A DNA stretch of 64,000 nucleotides from Exiguobacterium sp018617385 (GCF_018617385.1 NZ_JACSKA010000006.1:82096-146095); one strand, 5' to 3'; shown: positions 33,816-42,868, numbered from the stretch's first letter. A program made the numbers and translations. The notes: generated from the sequence alone by a model not told the origin.

Positions 33816-34688
33816 GTGAAACGAGCGCTACGTTTTGTAGAATGCAGGCAATTACCGTTACATGAGCGTATTTCCATTCAGTCGCTATATCCTTTAAGCA
33901 AGGCTCCTTTGCTTCTCTCCCTCCCCTCACATCATCACGTCTATGTTGCACTCAATCGCGATGCCCCACTCGCTTCGATCGTCGCAAACGACGAACAGCT
34001 TGAGACGGAACATGCTATTCGCCTCTCTCAAGCCACATATTGTGATTGTCACGTCTTTCGCGGACTACTTCACCGTTTGATCTATGAGCGAAGTCGAGAA
34101 ACGACGTACCCGATCACGTACTATCTTCAGGAGGAAGACTATCAAAATCAAGATAAGCTTCGAATATATGAAGCAGCAGGATTTCAAGTATTCCATCAAA
34201 CGAAAACGTATCATCTACCGTTCATCCCGTGTGAGAAAGCAACTCATAGCGATTGGACACTCGAATTAGTGGACTATTCAAGAAGAGCCGATTGGCTCAC
34301 ATTTCGAAATGAGCATTGTCATCTCCTTCCGAGTGCCATGTCAATGACAGATGAACAATTCGCACGAGAAGTTCGCCAGCAAACATTGTTCTATTCCGTG
34401 AAGTGGAATCGACAAGTGATTGGAATCATGAAAGTTCGCTTACATATGTACCATATTTCAATACAGGAGATGCATGTTGATTGTGATGAGCCTTTATTGA
34501 GGGACGCCATTTCATTCCTTCAACAAAAATTTTTCTACATGTTCCGATACATTGAAGAGGCACATATTTCAGCAACAAATCTGCAACCTGATTTGACATA
34601 TATACTTCGACGCCACGGTACCCAAATCTCAAATATTTGTCGTTATACGTACACGCTACAGGCACCACCGACCCCGATTTATTTATAA
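33816..34688 (+). CDS. Uncharacterised protein, possibly degenerate tandem GNAT
   Basis: 290 aa, soluble. The overall order of strands and helices (HVYVALNRDAPLASIVAND, KLRIYEAAGFQVFHQTK, RQVIGIMKVRLHMYHISIQEM) suggests two GNAT-like halves; YEAAGFQVFHQTKTY is like the C-terminal strand of an acetyltransferase. The acetyl-CoA loop (Q/RxxGxG/A) is not seen in either half, so activity is doubtful. GTG start at 33816 with GAAGG upstream is preferred over a TTG 24 bp earlier. A terminator follows. Confidence 0.6.
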   Translation: MKRALRFVECRQLPLHERISIQSLYPLSKAPLLLSLPSHHHVYVALNRDAPLASIVANDEQLETEHAIRLSQATYCDCHVFRGLLHRLIYERSRETTYPITYYLQEEDYQNQDKLRIYEAAGFQVFHQTKTYHLPFIPCEKATHSDWTLELVDYSRRADWLTFRNEHCHLLPSAMSMTDEQFAREVRQQTLFYSVKWNRQVIGIMKVRLHMYHISIQEMHVDCDEPLLRDAISFLQQKFFYMFRYIEEAHISATNLQPDLTYILRRHGTQISNICRYTYTLQAPPTPIYL

Positions 34689-34691
34689 CAA

Positions 34692-34755
34692 TCAAAAGAC
34701 GTCGAGCAAACCAACTCTTTCTCAAAGGAAAAAGTTGTTCATTCGACGTCTTTTA
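34692..34755. terminator. Bidirectional terminator with long stem
   Basis: AAAAGACGTCGA/TCGACGTCTTTT outer stem and an inner CAACT/AGTTG stem, between convergent genes. Confidence 0.88.
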
Positions 34756-35124
34756 TTCTGCAGCAGTAGTCGACTCCATCGCTAGAGGCGGCATCGCTTC
34801 AAACAGTTCTGTCCGAAGCCCCGTGTCTCTCAAATCGAGTGATTCAATCCGGTCGAACTTAATTTTGCGATCGACGACGTTGAACCAATACGTAATGTTT
34901 GGTTCATCTTTAAAACGAATCGCATAATTCGACCCATTTAAGTGAAAGTCAACCTCGGTAGACAGCAACTCGGTCGGACCAATCTGTTTATGGGTCGTTA
35001 ATCGTTCAAGGACAACCTGTTCTTCATTGATGCGATAGTCGACAAACGTCGCAAGCGAGAGTCCAAACACAAATGATACAAGGGCGAAAGTGCCCACCAA
35101 ACCCATCGTGATTTTTCCGTTCAT
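34753..35124 (-). CDS. Small membrane-anchored hypothetical protein
   Basis: 123 aa. One N-terminal TM (MGLVGTFALVSFVFGLSLATF) and an extracytoplasmic alpha/beta part with FHLNGSNYAIRFKDEPNITYWFNVV, shown by FHLNGSNYAIRF and NITYWFNVV; this is similar in layout to DUF3139-type proteins. The start at 35124 has GGAGGGA upstream; the open frame continues further through the promoter region and overlaps the VOC gene promoter. Function unknown. Confidence 0.65.
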   Translation of the reverse strand: MNGKITMGLVGTFALVSFVFGLSLATFVDYRINEEQVVLERLTTHKQIGPTELLSTEVDFHLNGSNYAIRFKDEPNITYWFNVVDRKIKFDRIESLDLRDTGLRTELFEAMPPLAMESTTAAE

Positions 35125-35226
35125 TTCGCTGTCCCTCCCTCTCCTATTATATCGGATAAGCGTGAAACGTTGTGAAGTGACATTTTGTTCAACTTTAGGC
35201 AAACTGAAGAAGGAGGAGGAATATAC

Positions 35227-35640
35227 ATGCATATCGATCATACTGGGATTGCCGTTCGAGACTTAGACGAGGCAATCACATTTTATACGACGGTCTTAGG
35301 AGGAAAACTCGTGGACCGCTATACGAACACGGCAATCGGGGTAGAGACCGAGTTGGCCGTCATTCATATTGGAGAGGATGTCATCGAATTGTTACGTCCG
35401 ACTAGTAAGACGAGTCCGATTGCCCGGTTCATGAAAGCTCGAGGGAAGGGTGTCCATCATATCGCCTACCGTGTCGATGATTTGGATGAAGCGATTGCCG
35501 CTCACAAACAGAACGGCATCACCTTTTTAGAAGACACCCTACGTACGACGGCGAAAGGTAGACGCTTAATCTACATGGACCCGCGACATTCAGGTGGTGT
35601 GATTACCGAGCTTTGTGATTACCCTAAAGAAAAGCAGTAA
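35227..35640 (+). CDS. VOC-family protein, methylmalonyl-CoA epimerase-like
   Basis: 137 aa, one glyoxalase-fold domain. IDHTGIAVRDLDEAITFYTTVLGG gives the first metal His, shown as DHTGIAV; GKGVHHIAYRVDDLDEAI gives the second; ITELCDYP carries the final Glu. HHIAYRVDD and VIELLRPTSKTSPIARFM resemble the methylmalonyl-CoA epimerase branch (E-L-L-x-P...SPIAKFL), which inverts the C2 centre of methylmalonyl-CoA. No mutase or carboxylase gene is beside it, so a lactoylglutathione lyase-like role is possible. GGAGGAGG precedes ATG at 35227. Confidence 0.85.
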   Translation: MHIDHTGIAVRDLDEAITFYTTVLGGKLVDRYTNTAIGVETELAVIHIGEDVIELLRPTSKTSPIARFMKARGKGVHHIAYRVDDLDEAIAAHKQNGITFLEDTLRTTAKGRRLIYMDPRHSGGVITELCDYPKEKQ

Positions 35641-35651
35641 GAGTCCCCCTC

Positions 35652-36698
35652 TTACTGCTTCATGATGGTTTCTTCTATAATTTGACGATTCTTCTCTTTC
35701 AACCGTTCATTGTGAGAGGACACCATTGCGGTAGCGGTGGCATTCGGGTCAATGTATGTTTTGGCCCGGTTCACCGCATTCGCAGCATCTTGAAACGCTC
35801 CCGCGATGAGATGTACTTTCCCTTCATGCGTGAGAATATCACCCGCAGCGTACAATCCCGGTACGGATGACTCGCTACCTGAATTCCCTTTCACATAAAA
35901 CCCATCCTTCATGTCAACCTGTAGTTCGCTGTTCCGAAGTAGCTCTGCGTCTTGTTCGTATCCGTGATTGATGACCACTTCATCGACATCGATTACGTTC
36001 GTCTCCCCTGTTTCGACATGAGTCAAAAGAACTTGTTGAATCGACTTCCCATCGTGAGAAATCAAATCCGTTACTTTCGATTGTGGGCAACAGTCGACTC
36101 GACTCTGCTTAATTTTTTCAACTTGTGCTTCATGTCCACTGAGTTCTTCTTTCCGATACGTCAAGACGACCTGCTCTGCAATCGGCTCGAGCGCATTCGC
36201 CCAATCGACAGCACTATTGCCGCCACCCGATATCAAGACGCGCTTGCCCTTAAAGCGACCGAGTGATTTAACCGTGTAATGGAGGTTCGACAATTCGAAC
36301 CGCTCCGCTCCGCTCACTTCAACCTTATGCGGTTTGAGGATTCCACTTCCGGTCGCAACGATGACGGTTTTGGAAATGTGGTGACCGTTCGTCGTATCAA
36401 TTCCGAATAAATCGTCTGAGCGTTTGGAAATCGACTCCACCTTCTCGCCAAGAAGGACCGTCGGAGAGAAGGTGAGGCCTTGCTCGACGAGTTGGTCAAT
36501 CAGTTTTGCCCCAGTCGTCGGAAGAAGTCCACCTACATCCCAGACCATTTTCTCTGGATAGACGTGTACTTTCCCACCTAAAAAAGGCTGAAATTCGATT
36601 ATTTTTGTCTTCATGCCCCGTAAACCGCTGTAAAAAGCGGCATACAACCCAGCCGGTCCCCCACCGATAATCGTCACGTCGAATACTTCCTCGTTCAT
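35652..36698 (-). CDS. Ferredoxin/flavodoxin--NADP+ reductase, thioredoxin-reductase-like (YumC type)
   Basis: 348 aa. FAD motif IIGGGPAGLYAAFYSG (about 10-25), NADP motif ISGGGNSAVDWANAL (about 157-171) and the final FAD motif GLYAAGDILTHEG; there is no CxxC between, which separates it from thioredoxin reductase. It shuttles electrons between NADPH and ferredoxin or flavodoxin, and in Bacillus the YumC enzyme is essential and also reduces bacillibactin-related substrates and Nos partners. The start at 36698 has AGGAAGGG upstream. A Fur box overlaps the transcription start, so it is iron-repressed. Confidence 0.92.
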   Translation of the reverse strand: MNEEVFDVTIIGGGPAGLYAAFYSGLRGMKTKIIEFQPFLGGKVHVYPEKMVWDVGGLLPTTGAKLIDQLVEQGLTFSPTVLLGEKVESISKRSDDLFGIDTTNGHHISKTVIVATGSGILKPHKVEVSGAERFELSNLHYTVKSLGRFKGKRVLISGGGNSAVDWANALEPIAEQVVLTYRKEELSGHEAQVEKIKQSRVDCCPQSKVTDLISHDGKSIQQVLLTHVETGETNVIDVDEVVINHGYEQDAELLRNSELQVDMKDGFYVKGNSGSESSVPGLYAAGDILTHEGKVHLIAGAFQDAANAVNRAKTYIDPNATATAMVSSHNERLKEKNRQIIEETIMKQ

Positions 36699-36725
36699 CG
36701 TCGCACCCTTCCTCTCTATGTATAT

Positions 36726-36744
36726 AAAAATGATAATCATTCTC
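36726..36744 (-). promoter_or_regulatory. Fur box upstream of ferredoxin-NADP reductase
   Basis: AAAAATGATAATCATTCTC matches the 19-bp Fur consensus at 16 positions. It lies directly downstream of the -10, where Fur-Fe(II) would block transcription. Confidence 0.8.
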
Positions 36745-36749
36745 ATTAG

Positions 36750-36778
36750 ATGATAACCTGTTTTCATCACTTTGACAA
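36750..36778 (-). promoter_or_regulatory. Promoter of ferredoxin-NADP reductase
   Basis: TTGTCA (36773-36778) and TATCAT (36750-36755) with a 17-bp spacer on the minus strand. Confidence 0.75.
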
Positions 36779-36866
36779 TTTTTTTCGAATATCGTCGTGA
36801 TGGACTTGGTTTTTCTTATGCGTAGGTCGGGTAATGAAACATGAATCAAAAGGGAGGATGTGCGTG

Positions 36867-37421
36867 ATGGATTGGATGGATCTCCTATTAATCGTCGGAT
36901 CATTTTTTTGGCTAGTTGAAACGTGGCGATTTCGTAATCGTAAAGAGGCATCAGACGGGGCTGTCGAGCGAAAAAGCTTTTACTTTGTAGCGACGACGAT
37001 GATCGGCGTCTTTGGTTTGTCTCTTGTTTCCTCGCTTGTGTTCGAATCACAGCCTCCGACGGTTCAACGAATCATCGGACTTACATTTTACATAGCCGGC
37101 GTGTCGTTACGTTATTGGGGGATTTTACACTTACGACATCAATTCACACGACATGTCGTCGTCCGACCGGAAGACGAACTCGTCAGCTCGGGACCGTATC
37201 GTTACTTACGCCACCCTCTTTACACAGGGTTGTTATTGATCGCGTTCGGATTCTCGCTATACTTTATTCATTGGGGGATCGCACTGATTGGCGCGGGTCT
37301 CACCTCGCTTGCGTTACTGTACCGTATTCGAATTGAGGAAGGTATGCTCATTCGCCATTTCGGTCAGTCTTACCAATCCTGGTCGAAGACGCGCAAGCGT
37401 CTTTTCCCCTTCATCTATTAA
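36867..37421 (+). CDS. Isoprenylcysteine carboxyl methyltransferase-family membrane protein
   Basis: 184 aa with about five TM segments. The C-terminal half has the ICMT/PEMT signature: GPYRYLRHPLYTGLLLIAFG and RIRIEEGMLIRHFGQSYQSW, where RHPLYTG, EE and FG-x-Y are the SAM-binding and catalytic marks. Bacterial members methylate small membrane substrates; in Bacillus some sit in polyketide loci (YpbQ-like). The start at 36867 has GGGAGG 9 nt upstream. Monocistronic, divergent from the Fur-controlled reductase. Confidence 0.85.
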   Translation: MDWMDLLLIVGSFFWLVETWRFRNRKEASDGAVERKSFYFVATTMIGVFGLSLVSSLVFESQPPTVQRIIGLTFYIAGVSLRYWGILHLRHQFTRHVVVRPEDELVSSGPYRYLRHPLYTGLLLIAFGFSLYFIHWGIALIGAGLTSLALLYRIRIEEGMLIRHFGQSYQSWSKTRKRLFPFIY

Positions 37422-37451
37422 AAAGGAGTCCGGCATATCGCTGGACTCCTT
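37421..37451. terminator. Bidirectional terminator
   Basis: AAGGAGTCC/GGACTCCTT stem between the ICMT-like and DUF368 genes. Confidence 0.8.
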
Positions 37452-37457
37452 CGTCAT

Positions 37458-38267
37458 TTAGACAGAATATTTGCTGAGTAGTCGGACGACGATGACCCCC
37501 GCGATGAATGCGACGATACTGAGTATCCACATGACTCCAGAAGCTGGCACACCCGGAAACACGACGGCGAGTGAGCCGATGACCAATCCGATAATGACGG
37601 AGAACGTCATCCCCGGGAAATTTGCCAATAAGTAACGAATGACTTTACTACTTACAATGAACCCGACGGCCACTCCAGCACCGACAATCCCGATAATCAA
37701 CAGATTGAAGTTTGAGATGGCGCTGATGACGGTCGGATAAACACCAATTAACAACAAGACGAATGAACCGCTAATTCCAGGAAGCAACATCGCCATGCTG
37801 CCTAACCAGCCGGAGAAGAATAAGAGAAGCGCCGTTCCAAACGTCACGTCTGTCATAATCGACGAATCAACCGGATTCAGAAATGCCATACTCGCGACAA
37901 GGATGGTTGCGACAACCATGGCAATGACATGGACCGGACGAATCGATGCGCGTGATTTAAATTCCACGAATAGAAGTGGAATAATCCCTAAAATCAATCC
38001 GATAAAGAAAAACTGTGTCGGTGCGTAGTACTCAAGTAACAAGTATTCAATGACGCGACTGAGCGCGATAATGGCTGTCCCCATTCCAATTGCCAATGGA
38101 ATCAAGAACCCAATATATTTCTTCCAATATCGGCTAAAAACGCCGCTAATCGCTTCGATGAGTTGATCGTAGATGCCTAAAATGACTGCGATGGTACCGC
38201 CGCTTACACCAGGAATTAAATCACTCGTTCCCATGGCCATCCCACGCCAGATATTCTTCCACTCCAT
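37458..38267 (-). CDS. DUF368 membrane protein, undecaprenyl-phosphate translocase (PopT-like)
   Basis: 269 aa, about eight to ten TM segments. The opening RGMAMGTSDLIPGVSGGTIAVILGIYD and the internal echo AMLLPGISGSFVLLLIGVY are the paired half-repeats that define DUF368; both contain the PG(V/I)SGG/S re-entrant motif. Recent work assigns DUF368 proteins (PopT) to recycling undecaprenyl phosphate across the membrane for wall polymer synthesis. AAAGGAGATACATT precedes the ATG. Single-gene unit. Confidence 0.92.
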   Translation of the reverse strand: MEWKNIWRGMAMGTSDLIPGVSGGTIAVILGIYDQLIEAISGVFSRYWKKYIGFLIPLAIGMGTAIIALSRVIEYLLLEYYAPTQFFFIGLILGIIPLLFVEFKSRASIRPVHVIAMVVATILVASMAFLNPVDSSIMTDVTFGTALLLFFSGWLGSMAMLLPGISGSFVLLLIGVYPTVISAISNFNLLIIGIVGAGVAVGFIVSSKVIRYLLANFPGMTFSVIIGLVIGSLAVVFPGVPASGVMWILSIVAFIAGVIVVRLLSKYSV

Positions 38268-38340
38268 AATGTATCTCCTTTACGTATATCTTTCCTCAAG
38301 CCCTTAGTATAGTCGAGAAAAGAAGTTTGCGCATCCGCTT

Positions 38341-38916
38341 TTAGACCGAGAAAGGAGTCGAATTGATTTCTTTGATCATATAGTCAAATCTTGCCCCGGA
38401 AATATTGATTTCTTTTTCCTTATGGAATCCGAGACGTGTGTATAAGCGATGTGCCGCAGGATTTTCTTGGTCCACGTTCAATGTGACGACGGGCACACCG
38501 CGCTCTTTCGCAACGAGACAAACATGTTCAATTAACTTCGTCCCAATTCCACGACCGCCAAACGCCTCTGCGACAGCCAGAGAATCAATGTATTGGACAT
38601 AACCTTCCGTTTCCACGTCCACCGCTTCCTCACTTCCATGCGCCGTCAACCATTCTCGAATCGGTCGATCCAGTTCTTCTGCTTTGTCCCCACGATACGA
38701 GATGATCATTCCGGCCACTTCCCCTTCAAAATCAGCCACCCAGATGTTTTCGTGACTCAAACGATTGTTTGGCTTCTCTACCCACATCGCCAGTCGCTCC
38801 AATATCTCAGACGTATCCGTTGATGCTGTCAACGTGTACGCAATCTCATGGATCGCTTGATACATGAGTGGTGCAATTTGTTTACTGTCTTGTTTGGTTG
38901 CTTGTCGAATATTCAT
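38341..38916 (-). CDS. GNAT-family N-acetyltransferase
   Basis: 191 aa. The acetyl-CoA loop is AFGGRGIGTKLIEHV (R/Q-x-x-G-x-G/A, about 130-144), followed by VTLNVDQENPAAHRLYTRLGFHKEKEI, shown by its words NPAAHRLY and LGFHKE, the C-terminal GNAT strand. The substrate is unknown. The start at 38916 is supported by GGAGGGATCAATC; a longer open frame of 19 residues lacks a ribosome site. Monocistronic. Confidence 0.88.
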   Translation of the reverse strand: MNIRQATKQDSKQIAPLMYQAIHEIAYTLTASTDTSEILERLAMWVEKPNNRLSHENIWVADFEGEVAGMIISYRGDKAEELDRPIREWLTAHGSEEAVDVETEGYVQYIDSLAVAEAFGGRGIGTKLIEHVCLVAKERGVPVVTLNVDQENPAAHRLYTRLGFHKEKEINISGARFDYMIKEINSTPFSV

Positions 38917-39016
38917 GATTGATCCCTCCAACATCCAGTCTAGCATAGCCTGACATGTCGGTTGTTTGTCCACACTCGTTTTGTGGCATCATATAGAGTG
39001 AAAGGGGCGAATCGAA

Positions 39017-39766
39017 ATGAAAGCAATTATCACAGGAATGAACGGCACCGTCGCACCCGTCGTTGCCGAAACGTTACAGCGTCATGGAATCGAAGGGATT
39101 GCGTGGAATCGCGAGCAAGTGTCCACGACAAACGAAGAGGAAATGCGAGAATTTATCAATCGCATCCGACCGAACTACTTTTTACATATCGGTATGGGTG
39201 CGGTGGAGTGGGCCGAGACGCTCGCTCGTTTATGTGGTGAGGCGAATATTCCGTTCCTGTTCACGAGCACGGTTTCAATTTTTTCAGATGAAGTGACCGG
39301 ACCGATTTCCCCAGATACGCTACCAGATGCCGAGGATGACTATGGAAAGTATAAGCGTGAGTGCGAACGTGTCATTGTGAACGCCAACCCTGGTGCTCAA
39401 ATCGTTCGTCTCGGATGGCAAATCGGGGATGAGGCCGGATCGAATAATATGATGGACTATTTCATGAACGAGATGAAGCAACGAGGGGTCATCCAAGCGA
39501 GTGAGCATTGGTATCCATCATGTTCATTTTTAGCAGACACGGCAGACGCGCTATTTGAAATTTTGACTAAACGTGGACCGGGCATCTATCAGTTAAACGG
39601 AAATGCAAACTATTCCCTATACGACATCGCCGTCGGACTAAAAGAGCTTCATGACACCGACTGGCAGATTGAATGTACCGATGAACCGAAACGGGACAAT
39701 CGAATGATTGATTCATCGGTCTCCATTCGCCCTATCTCCAAACGCCTAAATTTGCAAACAAAGTAA
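39017..39766 (+). CDS. RmlD-like NAD(P)-dependent sugar-nucleotide reductase/epimerase
   Basis: 249 aa. Rossmann N-terminus MKAIITGMNGTVAPVVAETL (TGxxGxxA form), FTSTVSIFSDEVTGP (the Ser strand) and the YGKYKRECE motif with the YxxxK catalytic pair. QIVRLGWQIG follows. This order fits dTDP-4-dehydrorhamnose reductase/NAD-epimerase relatives, but the protein is shorter than RmlD (about 280-300) and stands alone outside any sugar-nucleotide operon, so the substrate is open. AAAGGGG before the ATG. Confidence 0.82.
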   Translation: MKAIITGMNGTVAPVVAETLQRHGIEGIAWNREQVSTTNEEEMREFINRIRPNYFLHIGMGAVEWAETLARLCGEANIPFLFTSTVSIFSDEVTGPISPDTLPDAEDDYGKYKRECERVIVNANPGAQIVRLGWQIGDEAGSNNMMDYFMNEMKQRGVIQASEHWYPSCSFLADTADALFEILTKRGPGIYQLNGNANYSLYDIAVGLKELHDTDWQIECTDEPKRDNRMIDSSVSIRPISKRLNLQTK

Positions 39767-39770
39767 ATTC

Positions 39771-39806
39771 AAAATCGCCTACTCCCATCGAGTAGGCGAT
39801 TTTTTA
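39771..39806. terminator. Bidirectional terminator
   Basis: AAAATCGCCTACTC/GAGTAGGCGATTTT stem between the RmlD-like and P450 genes. Confidence 0.93.
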
Positions 39807-41045
39807 TTGATTTCGAGTCAGGTGAGTCAAACGCAATTTACTTTTTGGCAGACTCGGCATGTCTACAAAACTATAGCTCAAGTCTTGAGGCGGGACTGTG
39901 TAGGCGTATTCCTTAGTAAACAACTCGATGACTTGTTCGAGAATTGCAATGGTCACATGTTCACCGGCACATCGGTGTCCAAAATCTACATCTCCCCCAC
40001 CTTGCGGAATAAAGTTAAACGGACTCTCCTTCCAATCTTTGAAACGAGAGGGATTGAATCGATCTGGTTCCGTCCAAATAGAGACATCATGATTCGTACC
40101 ATACAAATCAAGAAGCGTCAGCGTCCCTTTCGGAAATGCATAGCCGTCCCATTCAAAATCGGCTTTGACACGAGCAGCGGCTACAGGGAAGAATGGATAA
40201 AACCGTCTCACTTCCTGAACGAATTCTGTTTTTGAGACCTCTCCCCGTTCTATCTGCTCTTTTACATTCGGGAACTGATGCAAAGCCAAGACGGTAAAGA
40301 GGACATAAACCGAGATTGCGACAGTCGGGCGTAAAATGTTCAATACTTCGACCGCCACCACCTCTTCAGGTAATAATTCTCCAGATTCATCCCGGTGCCA
40401 CGAAAACTCGTAGAGCGCCGTATGTTCGTTCGGCAATAATCGATTCGACCGCACTTCTTTTACCATCTGACGAATCCAGGCTTCAGCGGAACTTCTTGCC
40501 TTCCGACCTTGTAAATATGTGGGACCAAGAGACGTACCCGATTCAAATAATAACCTCATCTCTTCGGTACGCTTCCCCACTTCTTCTTTCGCAAGTGGAA
40601 CTCCCGACCATTCACATACGGCCTTCATCAACACTTCTTGTGCAATATCGTATAAGACGATTTCCTCTCCCATTCGTTCAATCTGGTTCCACTCACGATA
40701 TGTCAATCGGAGCAATCGATCTATATTTTCTTTTGTCATCAATGACATGAACATCTGTTTTCGATGCGTATGTTCCGAACCGTCTAAGGTCTGGACTCCC
40801 CCTTCTCCGAATAGTGTCTTGAGGAGACGTTTCGGCGCAGCATCCTGACGCGTGAATTTATTTGCATCATAGAACACTTCTGCCGCCTCTTCGCCTCCAA
40901 GGCAAATCACGCGCTCCCCGAGCAGGCGCGACTCAAAGATATTCGACTGAAAACTTTTGCGTCGATTCGCGACAAACAAATATCCTTCCCGTAAAAAATC
41001 GACACTATGGTCGAGACCTTCTTGTTTCGGTATGACTTTCCCCAT
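39804..41045 (-). CDS. Cytochrome P450 CYP152 fatty-acid peroxygenase
   Basis: 413 aa. The haem Cys359 lies in FGHRCAGE. The I-helix reads ILRPTVAIS with Arg239-Pro240 in place of the acid-alcohol pair, the mark of CYP152 enzymes, which use H2O2 and the substrate carboxylate rather than a reductase. Position 85 is Gln (GVQTLDGSEH). In this family Gln85 goes with hydroxylation (BS-beta) and His85 with decarboxylation to alkenes (OleT), so alpha/beta-hydroxylation of fatty acids is expected. The ATG at 41045 with AAAGGG 8 nt upstream is preferred to a GTG three codons earlier. Single-gene unit. Confidence 0.93.
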   Translation of the reverse strand: MGKVIPKQEGLDHSVDFLREGYLFVANRRKSFQSNIFESRLLGERVICLGGEEAAEVFYDANKFTRQDAAPKRLLKTLFGEGGVQTLDGSEHTHRKQMFMSLMTKENIDRLLRLTYREWNQIERMGEEIVLYDIAQEVLMKAVCEWSGVPLAKEEVGKRTEEMRLLFESGTSLGPTYLQGRKARSSAEAWIRQMVKEVRSNRLLPNEHTALYEFSWHRDESGELLPEEVVAVEVLNILRPTVAISVYVLFTVLALHQFPNVKEQIERGEVSKTEFVQEVRRFYPFFPVAAARVKADFEWDGYAFPKGTLTLLDLYGTNHDVSIWTEPDRFNPSRFKDWKESPFNFIPQGGGDVDFGHRCAGEHVTIAILEQVIELFTKEYAYTVPPQDLSYSFVDMPSLPKSKLRLTHLTRNQ

Positions 41046-41132
41046 CCAACTCACCCTTTCTCTTTTTTCGAACTATAGAGGATGTTCCCCTGTCGTTAGC
41101 GAACAAACCTAATATCGAAAGGAGCGAGTGAG

Positions 41133-41498
41133 ATGTTACCGTTCTTACTGACGTTGCGCCGGATTGTCCGCGGAATCTGGCGTGGTCTCCGTGACCCTGA
41201 GTTCCAAGTCTTATTCAGTCTTGCCTTCCTTACCGTCCTCTCCGGTACACTTTTTTACACCCGATTCGAGGCGATGCGTTGGTTGGACGCACTTTACTTC
41301 AGCGTCATCACCCTGACCACCATCGGATACGGTGATTTTGCACCACAGACCGACATCGGAAAAATATTCACCATCGGATATGTATTGACCGGGGTCGGCA
41401 TCATGGTCGGATTTATCACAAAAGTATTTGACCATTTACAAAAAGCACGACTCGATGAATTGGAAGCGAAACAAAAGACGCCACCCTCTGACTCATGA
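41133..41498 (+). CDS. Two-TM potassium channel subunit
   Basis: 121 aa. A basic N-terminus, TM1 (VLFSLAFLTVLSGTLFY, about 29-45), pore helix and selectivity filter TTIGYGDFAP (about 67-76), TM2 (IFTIGYVLTGVGIMVGFI) and a short coiled tail. This is the minimal Ion_trans_2/KcsA-like layout without an RCK domain. It should form a tetrameric K+ pore. AAAGGAGCGAGTGAG precedes the ATG. Confidence 0.92.
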   Translation: MLPFLLTLRRIVRGIWRGLRDPEFQVLFSLAFLTVLSGTLFYTRFEAMRWLDALYFSVITLTTIGYGDFAPQTDIGKIFTIGYVLTGVGIMVGFITKVFDHLQKARLDELEAKQKTPPSDS

Positions 41499-41510
41499 GG
41501 ATGGCGTCCT
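41473..41510. terminator. Bidirectional terminator
   Basis: GACGCCACCCTC/GAGGATGGCGTC stem (one wobble) between the K+ channel and the alanine symporter. Confidence 0.82.
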
Positions 41511-41515
41511 TCCGT

Positions 41516-42868
41516 TTAGGAAACTTTCCGATTTTCAATTTCAAGCTGTTGGTTGAAACGCTTCGTCTCGGCGATGACAACACCCGACAAGAACAAGAGA
41601 CCGATCAAGTTCGGGATGGCCATCAAGCCGTTAAAGACATCCGATAGCGCCCATACCAAATTCAAGTTCGTCGTCATGGCACCGAGTCCCGCAACGAGTA
41701 CAAAAGCAATCCGATACGGAAGGATCGACTTTTGTCCAAACAAGTAATGGATGGATCGCTCACCGTAATACGACCAACCGAGCACAGTCGAATAAGCGAA
41801 CAGGACGAGCCCAATCGTGACAATATAACCGCCGGCCGGTCCGAGGAACAGTTCAAATGTAGCTGAAGTCAATTCGACTCCTTCTAGTCCTGTTCCAATT
41901 TGACCACCCATGACGAGTGTCAACCCTGTCACCGAACAGACGACAAGCGTGTCCAAGAAGACTTGAGTCATCGAGACGAGCGCTTGACGACCCGGCATAT
42001 CTGTTTTCGCTGCCGCTGCTGCAATCGGAGCAGAGCCGAGACCCGCTTCGTTCGAGAAGACACCACGCGCCACCCCGTATCGAATGGCAGCTCCGATGGC
42101 CCCTCCACCGATTGCTTCTGCACTGAACGTACTGCTAAAGATGAGTGCGAACGCATCCGGAATCAGTGAGTAATTCATCACCATGATGATGAGACCGCTA
42201 CCTAAGTAGAAGGCAATCATGACGGGGACGAAGTAACTGACCACTTTCCCGATGGAACGAACGCCTCCAAGGATGACCGCACCTGTAAAAATCATAATGA
42301 GAATCCCTGATATGTAGAGTGGTACATCGAATGTCGTTTTTAAGGCCAATGCGACCGAGTTCGTTTGGACCCCGTTCCCAATACCGAACGCCGCGATTGA
42401 TGCGAATGCCGCAAATGCGACTGCTAACCATCGTTGATTCAATCCTCGTTCTAGATAGTACATCGGTCCACCAGCCATCTGACCGCGCTCATCGGTGACC
42501 CGATACTTCACGGCCAAAACCGCCTCCGCGTATTTCGTCGCCATCCCAAAGAAACCGGACACCCACATCCAGACGATGGCTCCTGGTCCTCCTAATACGA
42601 CCGCTGTCGACACTCCGACGATATTCCCCGTACCGACGGTCGCCGCCAGAGCGGTCATGAGCGCCTGGAAGTGACTGATATCTCCTTTAGAAGATTGATC
42701 CTGATTTTTCGAAAACGCCAATTTTAACGCATACGGTAATTTGGTGATTTGAATCCCACCTAGACGCACCGTCAAGTAAATGCCTGTCCCCACAAGCAAA
42801 ATCAAGAGCGGTGGTCCCCATACAAAGTTGGATGCCGTACTCACCCATTCACTAAATGATTGCCCCAT
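41516..42868 (-). CDS. Sodium:alanine symporter (AGCS family, AlsT-like)
   Basis: 450 aa, about 10-11 TM segments. FQALMTALAATVGTGNIVGVSTAVVLGGPGA, shown by ATVGTGNIVGV, is the AGCS Na+/substrate-binding signature; GVARGVFSNEAGLGSAPIAAAAA is the second. It imports alanine or glycine with Na+. The start at 42868 (MGQSFSEW) has AAAGGGG about 12 nt upstream. The frame is open 23 codons further without a ribosome site. Monocistronic. Confidence 0.92.
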   Translation of the reverse strand: MGQSFSEWVSTASNFVWGPPLLILLVGTGIYLTVRLGGIQITKLPYALKLAFSKNQDQSSKGDISHFQALMTALAATVGTGNIVGVSTAVVLGGPGAIVWMWVSGFFGMATKYAEAVLAVKYRVTDERGQMAGGPMYYLERGLNQRWLAVAFAAFASIAAFGIGNGVQTNSVALALKTTFDVPLYISGILIMIFTGAVILGGVRSIGKVVSYFVPVMIAFYLGSGLIIMVMNYSLIPDAFALIFSSTFSAEAIGGGAIGAAIRYGVARGVFSNEAGLGSAPIAAAAAKTDMPGRQALVSMTQVFLDTLVVCSVTGLTLVMGGQIGTGLEGVELTSATFELFLGPAGGYIVTIGLVLFAYSTVLGWSYYGERSIHYLFGQKSILPYRIAFVLVAGLGAMTTNLNLVWALSDVFNGLMAIPNLIGLLFLSGVVIAETKRFNQQLEIENRKVS

